Origin: Actinomycetota bacterium
Lineage (GTDB): Bacteria; Actinomycetota; Geothermincolia; Geothermincolales; RBG-13-55-18
DNA length: 60,333 nt
NCBI GenBank assembly: GCA_013178005.1
Contig: JABLXL010000028.1
Span: forward strand, 2,501-62,833
Direction of reading: 5' to 3'
Of this stretch, positions 8,423 to 15,733 are shown in pieces (the first letter of the stretch is position 1; the number at the start of each line of letters is the position of its first letter). The notes beneath the pieces are model-generated. The model made no database searches, was not told the DNA's origin, and saw nothing but the letters and a program-made list of their open reading frames with translations. Made by a program: the position numbers and the translations under genes.

Positions 8423-9736
8423 TTGCGGGAAACCATGATCAGGCCGTTGCGGGGAACGCTCTACGCCTGTGAGAAAGTGGGCGAAATGGAGCGGGTTATC
8501 GCTCCCCCTTACGACGTGATCGACGAGGCAGCGAAGCTGACCCTGCTGGAGCGCTCCCCCTACAATATCGTCAGGTTGATCCTTCCCCAACCTGGAGGCG
8601 CGCGGGAATTCTGGACCGATTCCGCCGCCCTGTTCTCACGCTGGAAGGAGGACGAGGTGCTGGTGGTGGACGAGGGACCTTGCATATACGTGTACCGCCA
8701 GACCTATGGGCACCCCACGCAAGGCCTCCTCAGCCGCACGGGATTTCTCGCAGCCGTGAGGTGCGTTGATTTCGAAGACGGAGTGATCCTTCCCCACGAG
8801 AGGACCTTTCCCCGCACCCGGTCGGAGCGGCTCGAGCTGTTGCGCGCTTGCAAGGCCAACTTCAGCCAGGTGTTCATGGTCTTCCGTGATGGCGAGGGGG
8901 AAGTCCAGGAATTGATGGAAAAGGCGGTTTCCACCCCCCCGGCACTCGCCTTCGAAGATTACGACGGGGTGAGGCATGAGCTTTGGAGATTGAGAAGCGG
9001 GGCGGGAGCGGAGGAGGTGTGTCGGCGCATGGAGGGCAGAAAGCTCATCATCGCGGATGGCCACCACCGTTACGAGACCGCCCTGGCATACGGCAGGGAG
9101 GATGCCGCGGCCAGTGAGGCAGGGCACCCTCGCGGATTCGTGTCCGCGGTGCTCTTCCGCTCCGAGGAACCGGGGCTACTCGTGCTTCCCGTGCATAGGG
9201 TGTTGAGGAGGTGTCCCCTGGACTCTCGCGAGCTGGTCCGCAGGCTCGAGAGAGCTTTCCTGGTGGAGAGGATCGGCGACGTCGCGAGGGAAGGATGCGG
9301 AGGAGAACGGCTCTCCGGCTACCTTGAGGGCGCGGACTCGACCGCCTTCATAATGCTCACGCGAAAGGACGCCTTCCGAATGGAGCTTAAAGACGAAATC
9401 GATATTTCGCCGAGGCCGGGTAAAGGTGGAAGCGAGAGATGGAGACGCCTGGACGTCAACGTGCTCCAGTCGCTGGTCTTCGAAGAGGCCATGGGAGTTG
9501 ACGCCGCGGAGATGGCCGAGGCGGGCGTCCTGCGCTTTGCGCCCTGGGAGGAAAGCGTCTTCTCCGCGCTGGAGAACGGCGAGGCGGAGGCGGCGTTTCT
9601 CCTGCGAGCCACCACCATGGACGAGATATGGGCGATAGCGGAGGGCGGGGAGCGCATGCCGCACAAGAGCTCCTACTTCCATCCCAAGCTGCCTTCCGGC
9701 CTGGTGATCTACGACCACGAGACGGCTTTCCGGTGA
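8423..9736 (+). CDS. DUF1015 family protein
   Basis: 437 residues, the normal length for DUF1015. Recognisable blocks are the opening IRPLRG followed by VIAPPYDVID, then ILPHERTFPRTRSERLELL, the highly conserved IADGHHRYETALAY, and a C-terminal FHPKLPSGLV. Related proteins belong to the ParB/sulfiredoxin-like fold, some of whose members are serine kinases; that function is only a possibility here. The TTG at 8423 is placed 6 nt after GGGAGG; an ATG four codons later would also give the conserved MIRPLRG. It has its own promoter and no gene in the same operon. Confidence 0.82.
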   Translation: MRETMIRPLRGTLYACEKVGEMERVIAPPYDVIDEAAKLTLLERSPYNIVRLILPQPGGAREFWTDSAALFSRWKEDEVLVVDEGPCIYVYRQTYGHPTQGLLSRTGFLAAVRCVDFEDGVILPHERTFPRTRSERLELLRACKANFSQVFMVFRDGEGEVQELMEKAVSTPPALAFEDYDGVRHELWRLRSGAGAEEVCRRMEGRKLIIADGHHRYETALAYGREDAAASEAGHPRGFVSAVLFRSEEPGLLVLPVHRVLRRCPLDSRELVRRLERAFLVERIGDVAREGCGGERLSGYLEGADSTAFIMLTRKDAFRMELKDEIDISPRPGKGGSERWRRLDVNVLQSLVFEEAMGVDAAEMAEAGVLRFAPWEESVFSALENGEAEAAFLLRATTMDEIWAIAEGGERMPHKSSYFHPKLPSGLVIYDHETAFR

Positions 9737-9997
9737 TGGCACGGAGGCGTTCAGGACCTGCGAAAGCCCTTCGCTGCCCGTCACCATGGCGGGGTTTGCT
9801 TTCCGAGAAAAGTCCGTAGACGCCTTGGTTTCCGGGCTTTCCGGGTCGCCGGAACGAGGGTGCGAGACGGAAGCGGGAAAGGAAAGCATGGCGTGGAAGG
9901 CTAACCCATCATCATGATAAACGTATATTAAGACGACGAATGGGCAACCCAGGGGCTTGATCCAGGCGAAATGGCAAAGAGGTTCCGTTTTCGGTAG

Positions 9998-10016
9998 TGT
10001 TAACCTATACTTAACA
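9998..10016 (+). promoter_or_regulatory. Palindrome TGTTAA-N7-TTAACA over the -10 of the fused regulator
   Basis: A perfect 6-bp inverted repeat with a 7-bp centre encloses TATACT (10006-10011), and the ATG begins two bases beyond it at 10018. A transcript starting 7 nt after the -10 would begin at or next to the start codon, so the message is probably leaderless. No ribosome site is present. The palindrome is well placed for autoregulation. The -35 region (near 9983) is poor. Confidence 0.55.
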
Positions 10017-10017
10017 T

Positions 10018-10947
10018 ATGTCTGAAAAACCGGGAGGGAGAAGGAGCAGAGGGAAGGAGCCCGCGCGGGAAAACCTCATGAAGGTCTCGCAGGTCTCGCG
10101 GGCTACCGGCGTTTCCACCTCGGCGATAAATTACTACGTGCGCATAGGGCTGTTGCCTCCGCCGGTGAAAACCCACAGGAACATGGCCTATTACGATCCC
10201 TCATATGTCCAGATGATAAATTACATACGCCGCCTCCAGGTGCAGAAACACCTGCCTCTGGAGAAGATCAAGGAGATAATGGCGGCCAAGGTGAAGATAT
10301 GGCGGGAGATGGGCGCGGAGCCGGGGAGGCTTGCGGGTGAGATATTCGGCGAGGAGGCGGGGGAGGGACAGGGAGAGACCCCCGATGTCCGCGACAGGAT
10401 CATGCGCGCGGCGAGCAGGCTCTTCATGGGGAAAGGCTATTACGACACCACCCTGGAGGATATCATCGAACTGGCGAAGGTCTCCCTGGGCGAGTTTCAC
10501 CAGTATTACTCCGGCAAGGAAGACCTCCTGCTGGACCTGGCGGAGGAGGGGGTGCGCGTTTTCCGCAAGCGGGTCTCGGAGGAGATCGCCGCGGTCCCCG
10601 ACATGCTGGAGCGCATTCGCATCGCGATCCCCGTGGCTTTCCAGGTGATCGTGGAGAACCGCGAGATATACACCCTTTACCTCGAGGACTCGGTGCTCTC
10701 GGATACGCCTTACGAGCGCAAGCTCTCGCAGATAATCTCCATCATCACCAACGATCTCAGGGTCACCCTGAGCCGGGGCATCAAGGAGGGCTCCATCAGG
10801 AAGCTGCACCCGGACATCGCGGCCTACGCCATCATCGGCCAACTGGTGAGGCTGGCCAACTACTGGATGGAGGACCCCCTGAAGCACAACATGGAGGAGA
10901 TAACCCGGGAGGCGGTGGAGTTCGTCACCCGCGCCCTGAAGCCATGA
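10018..10947 (+). CDS. MerR-TetR fused transcriptional regulator
   Basis: 309 residues with two DNA-binding modules. Residues about 21-90 are a MerR-type winged helix (MKVSQVSRATGVSTSAINYY, then VRIGLLPPPVK). Residues about 122-172 are a TetR-type helix-turn-helix (IMRAASRLFMGKGYYDTT, then FHQYYSGKEDLLLDL). A helical TetR-like ligand/dimerisation domain fills the rest (to about 305). The two heads are joined by an acidic Gly/Glu linker (GEEAGEGQGE). The two domains make it unlikely that this is a simple member of either family. The start is set by the probable leaderless promoter; an internal ATG (residue 21) would give the MerR domain alone an ordinary start. It is convergent with the ATC-hydrolase-like gene. 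Confidence 0.85.
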   Translation: MSEKPGGRRSRGKEPARENLMKVSQVSRATGVSTSAINYYVRIGLLPPPVKTHRNMAYYDPSYVQMINYIRRLQVQKHLPLEKIKEIMAAKVKIWREMGAEPGRLAGEIFGEEAGEGQGETPDVRDRIMRAASRLFMGKGYYDTTLEDIIELAKVSLGEFHQYYSGKEDLLLDLAEEGVRVFRKRVSEEIAAVPDMLERIRIAIPVAFQVIVENREIYTLYLEDSVLSDTPYERKLSQIISIITNDLRVTLSRGIKEGSIRKLHPDIAAYAIIGQLVRLANYWMEDPLKHNMEEITREAVEFVTRALKP

Positions 10948-10974
10948 GGCGCGCGACCCAGGCGCTTAGCCGGA

Positions 10975-11469
10975 TCAGGGCCCGCGGCTTATCACCCATT
11001 CGCAGTGGGCATCTCCGCGAGGGAGCGAGCGCGTGATCTCGAAAGCGAGGCCGGGGTCGACGGCCTGGAGCCAATCGCGGAAGATGGTGTTGTCCACGAA
11101 CTCGCAGGGGACGTGCTTCTCCCGGCCGGAGCGCGAAAGGTTGTCCCACCAGGAACAGCGCAGCACGCGAAAGACTATGGCCCTTTCTCCCACCTCGCCC
11201 TCGCACTCCGTCCCGTCGACGCGGCAGAGGGTCTCCAGCAGGAAGTTCACCGTCTCAAGGTCCATGGGGCGTCCGTCTCCGATGGCGATGCCCTTCATGC
11301 GGGCGAGCCTCTTCAGGAGCACCCTGCCGTAGGCCTTCCACACCTCGAGGTCGAGGTCCAGAGCGGCCTCGAACCCAAAGCGTTTCTCCACCTCCATGAA
11401 CCACAGGCCGTCTATGGCGGTAAGCGCGCCTAGGCGCAGTTCCTCGATCTCCTCGCGCTCTGCCTGCAT
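10975..11469 (-). CDS. DUF6125 / L-2-amino-thiazoline-4-carboxylate hydrolase-like protein
   Basis: 164 residues. It opens with a helical GLWFMEVEKRFGFEAALDLD and ends with conserved-looking Cys and acidic positions (VLRCSWW, CEFVDNTIF, GDAHCEWVI). This arrangement resembles the ATC-hydrolase/DUF6125 group, often seen in anaerobic bacteria and of unproven function in most cases. It is soluble, with no signal. The ATG has GGAGGTGAC 6-9 nt upstream. The start is followed upstream by a 700-bp repeat-containing gap. Family assignment is from remembered pattern only. Confidence 0.55.
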   Translation of the reverse strand: MQAEREEIEELRLGALTAIDGLWFMEVEKRFGFEAALDLDLEVWKAYGRVLLKRLARMKGIAIGDGRPMDLETVNFLLETLCRVDGTECEGEVGERAIVFRVLRCSWWDNLSRSGREKHVPCEFVDNTIFRDWLQAVDPGLAFEITRSLPRGDAHCEWVISRGP

Positions 11470-12165
11470 CTCGCGTCACCTCCGTGGTCCGGAACGATAC
11501 GGCAAGGGTCCGTAGGTCCAAGGGGCCGGTTTCCCCGGCCCTCAAGGGCCATGATAGCATCGGGATGGCGTAAGGAAAACGAGGATGCCACGGGGGCATG
11601 AGCGGGCGCCCTTGGTGGCGAGGCATGCATGGTTTTTCCTGTGGAGAAACCGGTAGCCGGGGAGCGGGTGCCGCCGAGGGCATAAACAACCGGGAACGGA
11701 CACATGTGCATGACGCGGGAATGATGGCGAGGCATGCATGGTTCTTCCGTGGAGGAGCCAGCGGCTGGTGAAGGAGTGCCGCTCCTGGCATAAACTGTCA
11801 AGCCCTGGCAACTGCTCGAGGCGCGGGAACAGGCTATGCGCCAGGCGAAGGTTATGCGGAAAGCGGTGTGACAACATATGGGCGGGAGTCTTCGGGACAT
11901 CCCCGGCATGGCGGCGCGTTCGCACCTGACACGGATAGATCTTGATGCATGGCGCGCCGCCTGGGCCGCGAGCGGGTGTGCTCGCCCTGTCATCCCTCAG
12001 GTCGAATCGAGAACGGAGTCGGCCGGCAAGCTCTCCGCGTCCCGGGTTTATAATAGGGGCGACGCATGGCGGCATCCTTGTCGCCATGGTTCAAAGGGAG
12101 GGGTTTTCACATCGGCACGTGAATCCACGTTGCCGGCTTGGGTGCGGATTCTGGAGCGGAGGGTA
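11470..12165. other. Intergenic region between divergent genes, with direct repeats
   Basis: About 700 bp with no supported gene. It contains a direct repeat (11615-11689 and 11723-11795) and a TATAAT at 12049-12054 about 110 bp ahead of the oxidoreductase operon. No matching -35 is visible for that element. Overlapping minus-strand open frames here have no ribosome site and read through both repeats. Confidence 0.5.
11615..11795 (+). repeat. About 74-bp degenerate direct repeat pair
   Basis: Copies at 11615-11689 and 11723-11795 share GGCGAGGCATGCATGGTT, then TTCC, GTGGAG, a CGG-CTGG/AGCCGG stretch, GAGTGCCG or GGGTGCCG, and the ending GGCATAAAC. They are offset by 108 bp. Confidence 0.6.
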
Positions 12166-12492
12166 ATGGGCGATAAGGAGAATCCCGGCGGCAGGGTTGG
12201 GCGCCACCCGGTGTTGGATAAATTCACGGGGGGGCGCGAAGTCGTCATCTTCGTGGACGGAGAACCTCTGAGCGCGCGGGAGGGGGAACCGGTTGCGGCG
12301 GCGCTCTATGCCGCGGGCAGGAGGGTGACCCGTTACGCGAGGCACACCGGGGAACCCCGGGGCCCGTTCTGCATGATCGGCCTTTGCGCAGAGTGCTGCA
12401 TGACCGTGGACGGGGTCTCGAACGTGCGCACCTGCCGCATTCCGGTAAGGGAGGGAATGCGGGTCGATACCCCTGAGAGGAGCTCGGGGTGA
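12166..12492 (+). CDS. [2Fe-2S] small subunit of an HcnA/opine-oxidase-type dehydrogenase
   Basis: 108 residues. Four Cys ligands fit the C-x4-C-x2-C-x12-C pattern of the 2Fe-2S_4 family (C69, C74, C77, C90, in GPFCMIGLCAECCM ... VRTC). The N-terminal part (VVIFVDGEPLSAREGEPVAAAL) is the usual ferredoxin-like strand-loop-helix. These proteins are the electron-transfer subunits of hydrogen cyanide synthase (HcnA), opine oxidase, D-hydroxyproline dehydrogenase and the archaeal multi-subunit proline dehydrogenase. The start at 12166 lies 9 nt after GGAG; the frame is open much further upstream without a ribosome site. The stop overlaps the GTG of the next gene (GTGA). Confidence 0.82.
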   Translation: MGDKENPGGRVGRHPVLDKFTGGREVVIFVDGEPLSAREGEPVAAALYAAGRRVTRYARHTGEPRGPFCMIGLCAECCMTVDGVSNVRTCRIPVREGMRVDTPERSSG

Positions 12493-13562
12493 GCCTGCCC
12501 CTGGAGGAGAGGGAGATGGCGGTGGTGGGCTGCGGTCCCGCCGGTTTATGCGCAGCCATAACCGCGGCGAAAACCGGTGCCGACGTGGTGGTGTTGGACG
12601 AGAACGATCGCGCCGGTGGGCAGCTGATCAAGCAGATCCACCGCTTTTTCGGTTCGCGGCGCCATGGTGCCGGTAAACGCGGTTACGAGATCGCCGGGGA
12701 GCTGGAGCGTGAGAGCGAGGCCGCGGGCGTGGAAATGCGTCTTGGCAACACGGTGCTGGGCCTCTTCCCGGGAGGCGAGATGATGGTCGAAGACCGCGAC
12801 GGCGTTTACGTGTTAAGGGCGCGCGCGGTGGTGGTGGCCACGGGCGCCTCGGAGAAGGGGCTGGCTTTCCCGGGCTGGACGCTTCCGGGGGTCATGGGAG
12901 CGGGAGCCGCGCAGACCCTGGTCAACCTGCACGGCGTCCTGCCGGGAAGGCGGGTGCTCATGGTGGGTGCGGGAAACGTCGGCCTTATCGTGAGCTACCA
13001 GTTGCTGCAGGCCGGGGCGGAGGTGGTGGGCATCCTGGACGTGTCCGAACGCGTGGGAGGCTACGAGGTGCACCGCCTGAGGGTTCAGAGGGAGGGCGTG
13101 CCTTTCTACCTGGGCCACAGGGTGGTGCAAGCCCGGGGCCGGTATGGCGTCGAGGAAGTGTCGGTGGAGGAGGTGGGAGGGGCATCGCGTAAGGTTTTCC
13201 GGGCGGACGCGGTATGCCTGGCGGTGGGCCTTTCCCCCCTGGCGGAGCTGGCGGCGATGTGCGGGTGCAGGATGGTCTACAGCCGGGAGCTGGGAGGCTT
13301 CATGCCCTGGCACGACGGCGATATGCGCACCGACCAGCCCGGCGTTTACGTGGCCGGAGACGCGGCCGGGGTGGAGGAGGCCTCAGTGGCCATGGAGGAG
13401 GGCAGGATGGCGGGACTCTCGGCCGCCGAGGACCTCGGGGCCATGGGCCGGAAGGAAGCGGAGAGGGCTAAAGACGAGGTAAGGCGCTTCCTGTGGGAGC
13501 TTCGAGGTGGCCCCTACGGCGAGGCGAAACGAAGAGCCAAGGAGAGCGTGCATTGCGCGTGA
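12489..13562 (+). CDS. FAD/NAD(P)-binding subunit (HcnB-like) of an amine/imino-acid dehydrogenase
   Basis: 357 residues. The first dinucleotide fold is MAVVGCGPAGLCAAITAAK with DENDRAGGQLIKQ, the GGQL signature of HcnB/opine oxidase alpha subunits. A second nucleotide-binding fold starts at RVLMVGAGNVGLIVSYQLL. A terminal FAD motif is in GVYVAGDAAGVEEASVAMEEG. It is shorter than HcnB because the C-terminal Cys-rich (BFD-like) domain is on a separate protein encoded next. It presumably shuttles electrons between the substrate-oxidising FAD subunit and an acceptor. GTG start in a GTGA overlap with the upstream gene; it ends in GTGA with the next. Confidence 0.83.
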   Translation: MSLPLEEREMAVVGCGPAGLCAAITAAKTGADVVVLDENDRAGGQLIKQIHRFFGSRRHGAGKRGYEIAGELERESEAAGVEMRLGNTVLGLFPGGEMMVEDRDGVYVLRARAVVVATGASEKGLAFPGWTLPGVMGAGAAQTLVNLHGVLPGRRVLMVGAGNVGLIVSYQLLQAGAEVVGILDVSERVGGYEVHRLRVQREGVPFYLGHRVVQARGRYGVEEVSVEEVGGASRKVFRADAVCLAVGLSPLAELAAMCGCRMVYSRELGGFMPWHDGDMRTDQPGVYVAGDAAGVEEASVAMEEGRMAGLSAAEDLGAMGRKEAERAKDEVRRFLWELRGGPYGEAKRRAKESVHCA

Positions 13563-14344
13563 GCGGAAGGAAAGAGGGCGGGGAAACGCGCGTCGACCCC
13601 TGGTCGCAGGCCTGGGAGCGGGCTGCGGCGGGAGCGGTGGCGGTGGTGGACTGCGGGGAACGGATACCCTGTAACCCTTGCGAGGAGGCGTGCACCAGGG
13701 GAGCCATCGAGGTGGGGGAAGATATCTGCGCGCCGCCGCGCTTCGACCCCGGGCTCTGCGACGGGTGCGGGAGGTGCGTGGCCATGTGCCCGGGAATGGC
13801 GGTTTTTCTCCTCGATCGTTCCGTGGGGAACGGCAGGGCAAGGGTCACGGTTCCTTACGAGATGGGAGAAGAGATGCGCGCAGGCCGCGAGGTCTGGGCC
13901 ATGGACGGGGAAGGCAAGCCGCTCGGCAAGGCCAGGGTGGTGGGAGCGAAAAAGAGAGGGGGGCGCGCGGGAACGACCCTGGTGACGGTGGAGGTCGACG
14001 AGGGATGGGCGCTAAAGGTGAGGGGCGTGAGAGACCGACTAATCACCTTGGAGGCACCGCTCGAGGCGGAAGCGGAGCCGTTGAAGGAATATCCCCTCTG
14101 CCGGTGCGAGGAGGTGAGCGGTCCCCGCGTGGGGGAGGTGGCCGCGGAGTTCGCTTCCCTGCGATCACTGCGGCGTTTTTCCCGTGTAGGGCTGGGATAT
14201 TGCCAGGGCAGATTCTGCCAGGACATGCTGCGGGAGCGGCTGGCTCGGGCAAGGGAGATGGAGGAGGGAGAGGTAGGGACCTTCAGGGTGCGCCCGCCAG
14301 TGAGGCCGGTGAAACTGGGAAAGTTAGGGGGAGAAGATGCCTGA
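13553..14344 (+). CDS. Ferredoxin/BFD-like iron-sulfur subunit of the same dehydrogenase
   Basis: 263 residues. Two 4Fe-4S sites are visible: C34, C40, C43, C47 in CGERIPCNPCEEACT, and C69, C72, C75, C79 in CDGCGRCVAMCPG. A middle beta-domain follows (about 85-180). The C-terminal region (CRCEEVSG and LGYCQGRFCQDM) matches the BFD-like [2Fe-2S] domain found fused to HcnB-type proteins elsewhere. It looks like the electron-wire subunit, giving the complex a ferredoxin-type exit. The TTG at 13553 has AAGGAGAG at 8-nt spacing; a GTG at 13559 overlapping the previous stop is an alternative. It overlaps the next gene by 8 bp. Confidence 0.78.
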   Translation: MRVSGRKEGGETRVDPWSQAWERAAAGAVAVVDCGERIPCNPCEEACTRGAIEVGEDICAPPRFDPGLCDGCGRCVAMCPGMAVFLLDRSVGNGRARVTVPYEMGEEMRAGREVWAMDGEGKPLGKARVVGAKKRGGRAGTTLVTVEVDEGWALKVRGVRDRLITLEAPLEAEAEPLKEYPLCRCEEVSGPRVGEVAAEFASLRSLRRFSRVGLGYCQGRFCQDMLRERLARAREMEEGEVGTFRVRPPVRPVKLGKLGGEDA

Positions 14345-15509
14345 GGTACTGAGTTCGGAAGTGGTGATCATAGGGGGCGGCGTGATCGGAGCCGCGGCCG
14401 CCTATTACCTCTGCAAGGAGGGCGCCGAGGTTATGATAGTCGAGGAGGATGACCTCGCGGCCGGCGCTTCCGGCGCCTGCGACGGGTTCATCTCCCTGCA
14501 GACCAAGCAACCGGGCGTGCATCTCGAGCTGGCGCGCGAGAGCTCGGCGCTCTTCCCCTCCCTCGCGGAGGAGCTCGACGACGACATAGAATACAGTCCC
14601 TGTGGGGGCATAATGCTGGCGACCACGGCGGAGCAGTTGAAGGAGCTCAAGGCGCGGGCCAAGAAGATGAAGGCCGCGGGGCTCGAGGTGGAGACGCTCT
14701 CCCCGTCGGACCTGAAATCCCGCCTCCCCGAGGTGGGTAAGGACGTCAAAGGAGCCTCCTATTGCGCGCAGGACGCCCAGGTCAACCCCATAGCCCTGAC
14801 CCTGGGGCTCGCCCACAAGGCGCAGGAGATGGGAGCCACCATACTGAGGGGGACCAAGGTGGAGAACATCGTGGTCACCAACAACCGCGTGCGGGAGGTC
14901 CACACCTCGAGCGGAAGCATACACTCGAGGCGCGTGGTCTGCGCGGCGGGAACGGGCTCGAACCGGATCGGGAAAATGATCATCGTGGACATTCCGGTGA
15001 TGCCGCAGCGCGGCCAGATCCTGGTCACCGAGCCCAGGGAGAAGATGCTGGACGTTATCCTTTGCGGCGCGGAGTACCTGGGGACCAAGGGAAACATCGC
15101 GGAGCTCCTGCCCCAAGACGAGGAGGCGGCGAAGCTCGGCCTGGGTTTCACCGCGGAGCAGACCGCCAGCGGCAACTTCCTTCTGGGCAGCACGCGCGAG
15201 TTCGCGGGAGCCGACGCCGCCACCACCCCGGAGGCCATCAACGCCATCGCCAAGAACGCCATGTATTACCTGCCCTGGATAAAGGAGCTGGACGTCATAC
15301 GCTCCTTCGCCGGTCTGCGCCCGTGTTCCCCGGACGGCCTTCCCATCCTCGGGACCGTGAAGGGGGTGAAGGGATTCTTCATCGCCACTGGCCATTCCGG
15401 CGACGGCATCTGCCTGGCGCCCATCACCGGCAAGCTCATAAGCGAGCTGGTGCTGGACGGCGAGACCAGCCTGGATATCGAACCCCTATCCCTCTATCGC
15501 TTCAAGTGA
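14337..15509 (+). CDS. FAD-dependent oxidoreductase (DAO family; HcnC / proline dehydrogenase beta-like)
   Basis: 390 residues. The N-terminal FAD fold is VVIIGGGVIGAAAAYYLCKEG, followed by AAGASGACDGFISLQTKQ, where DAO-family enzymes bind flavin. A central substrate domain comes next, and the end has SFAGLRPCSPDGLPILG and GHSGDGICLAPITGKL, the signature of glycine oxidase, sarcosine oxidase beta and HcnC. This is the catalytic subunit oxidising an amino or imino acid (proline, D-hydroxyproline, glycine or an opine); the exact substrate is not readable. ATG start overlapping the ferredoxin subunit. It is last in the operon, followed after 3 bp by an 18-bp palindrome. Confidence 0.85.
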   Translation: MPEVLSSEVVIIGGGVIGAAAAYYLCKEGAEVMIVEEDDLAAGASGACDGFISLQTKQPGVHLELARESSALFPSLAEELDDDIEYSPCGGIMLATTAEQLKELKARAKKMKAAGLEVETLSPSDLKSRLPEVGKDVKGASYCAQDAQVNPIALTLGLAHKAQEMGATILRGTKVENIVVTNNRVREVHTSSGSIHSRRVVCAAGTGSNRIGKMIIVDIPVMPQRGQILVTEPREKMLDVILCGAEYLGTKGNIAELLPQDEEAAKLGLGFTAEQTASGNFLLGSTREFAGADAATTPEAINAIAKNAMYYLPWIKELDVIRSFAGLRPCSPDGLPILGTVKGVKGFFIATGHSGDGICLAPITGKLISELVLDGETSLDIEPLSLYRFK

Positions 15510-15512
15510 GGG

Positions 15513-15530
15513 GAAACCCCGCGGGGTTTC
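15513..15530 (+). terminator. Perfect 18-bp palindrome after the oxidoreductase operon
   Basis: GAAACCCCG followed directly by CGGGGTTTC. It sits just after the last gene of the operon, where a terminator is expected, but there is no T-run on either side, so intrinsic termination is doubtful. Confidence 0.4.
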
Positions 15531-15694
15531 GTTCCCGCTCACGGGAAGCGGAAGGACCGGGCGCCCCGCGGAGGCGGGCAAAGTCCCGGGCGCGTGCGGA
15601 GGCGCATGAGCGCATGTGAAAAAAGGGGATAAGGACCGAGCGGCGAACGCTCGCAGGTGCCGCCGCGGTTATGGTTGCGCCGCAGCGTCTCATC

Positions 15695-15700
15695 TATAAT
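15695..15700 (+). promoter_or_regulatory. -10 element (TATAAT) of the radical SAM gene
   Basis: A perfect TATAAT 34 bp ahead of the TTG at 15734. The -35 region is weak: TTGCGC at 15675-15680 has only a 14-bp spacer. The leader would be about 27 nt and include GAGGAGG. Confidence 0.4.
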
Positions 15701-15733
15701 CGTAATGACGGCGAGCCCGCGAGGAGGAATTTC

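Noticed and set aside
11878-12165. N-terminal extension of the 2Fe-2S subunit
   Set aside because: It lacks a ribosome site, overlaps the TATAAT at 12049, and is absent from the family.
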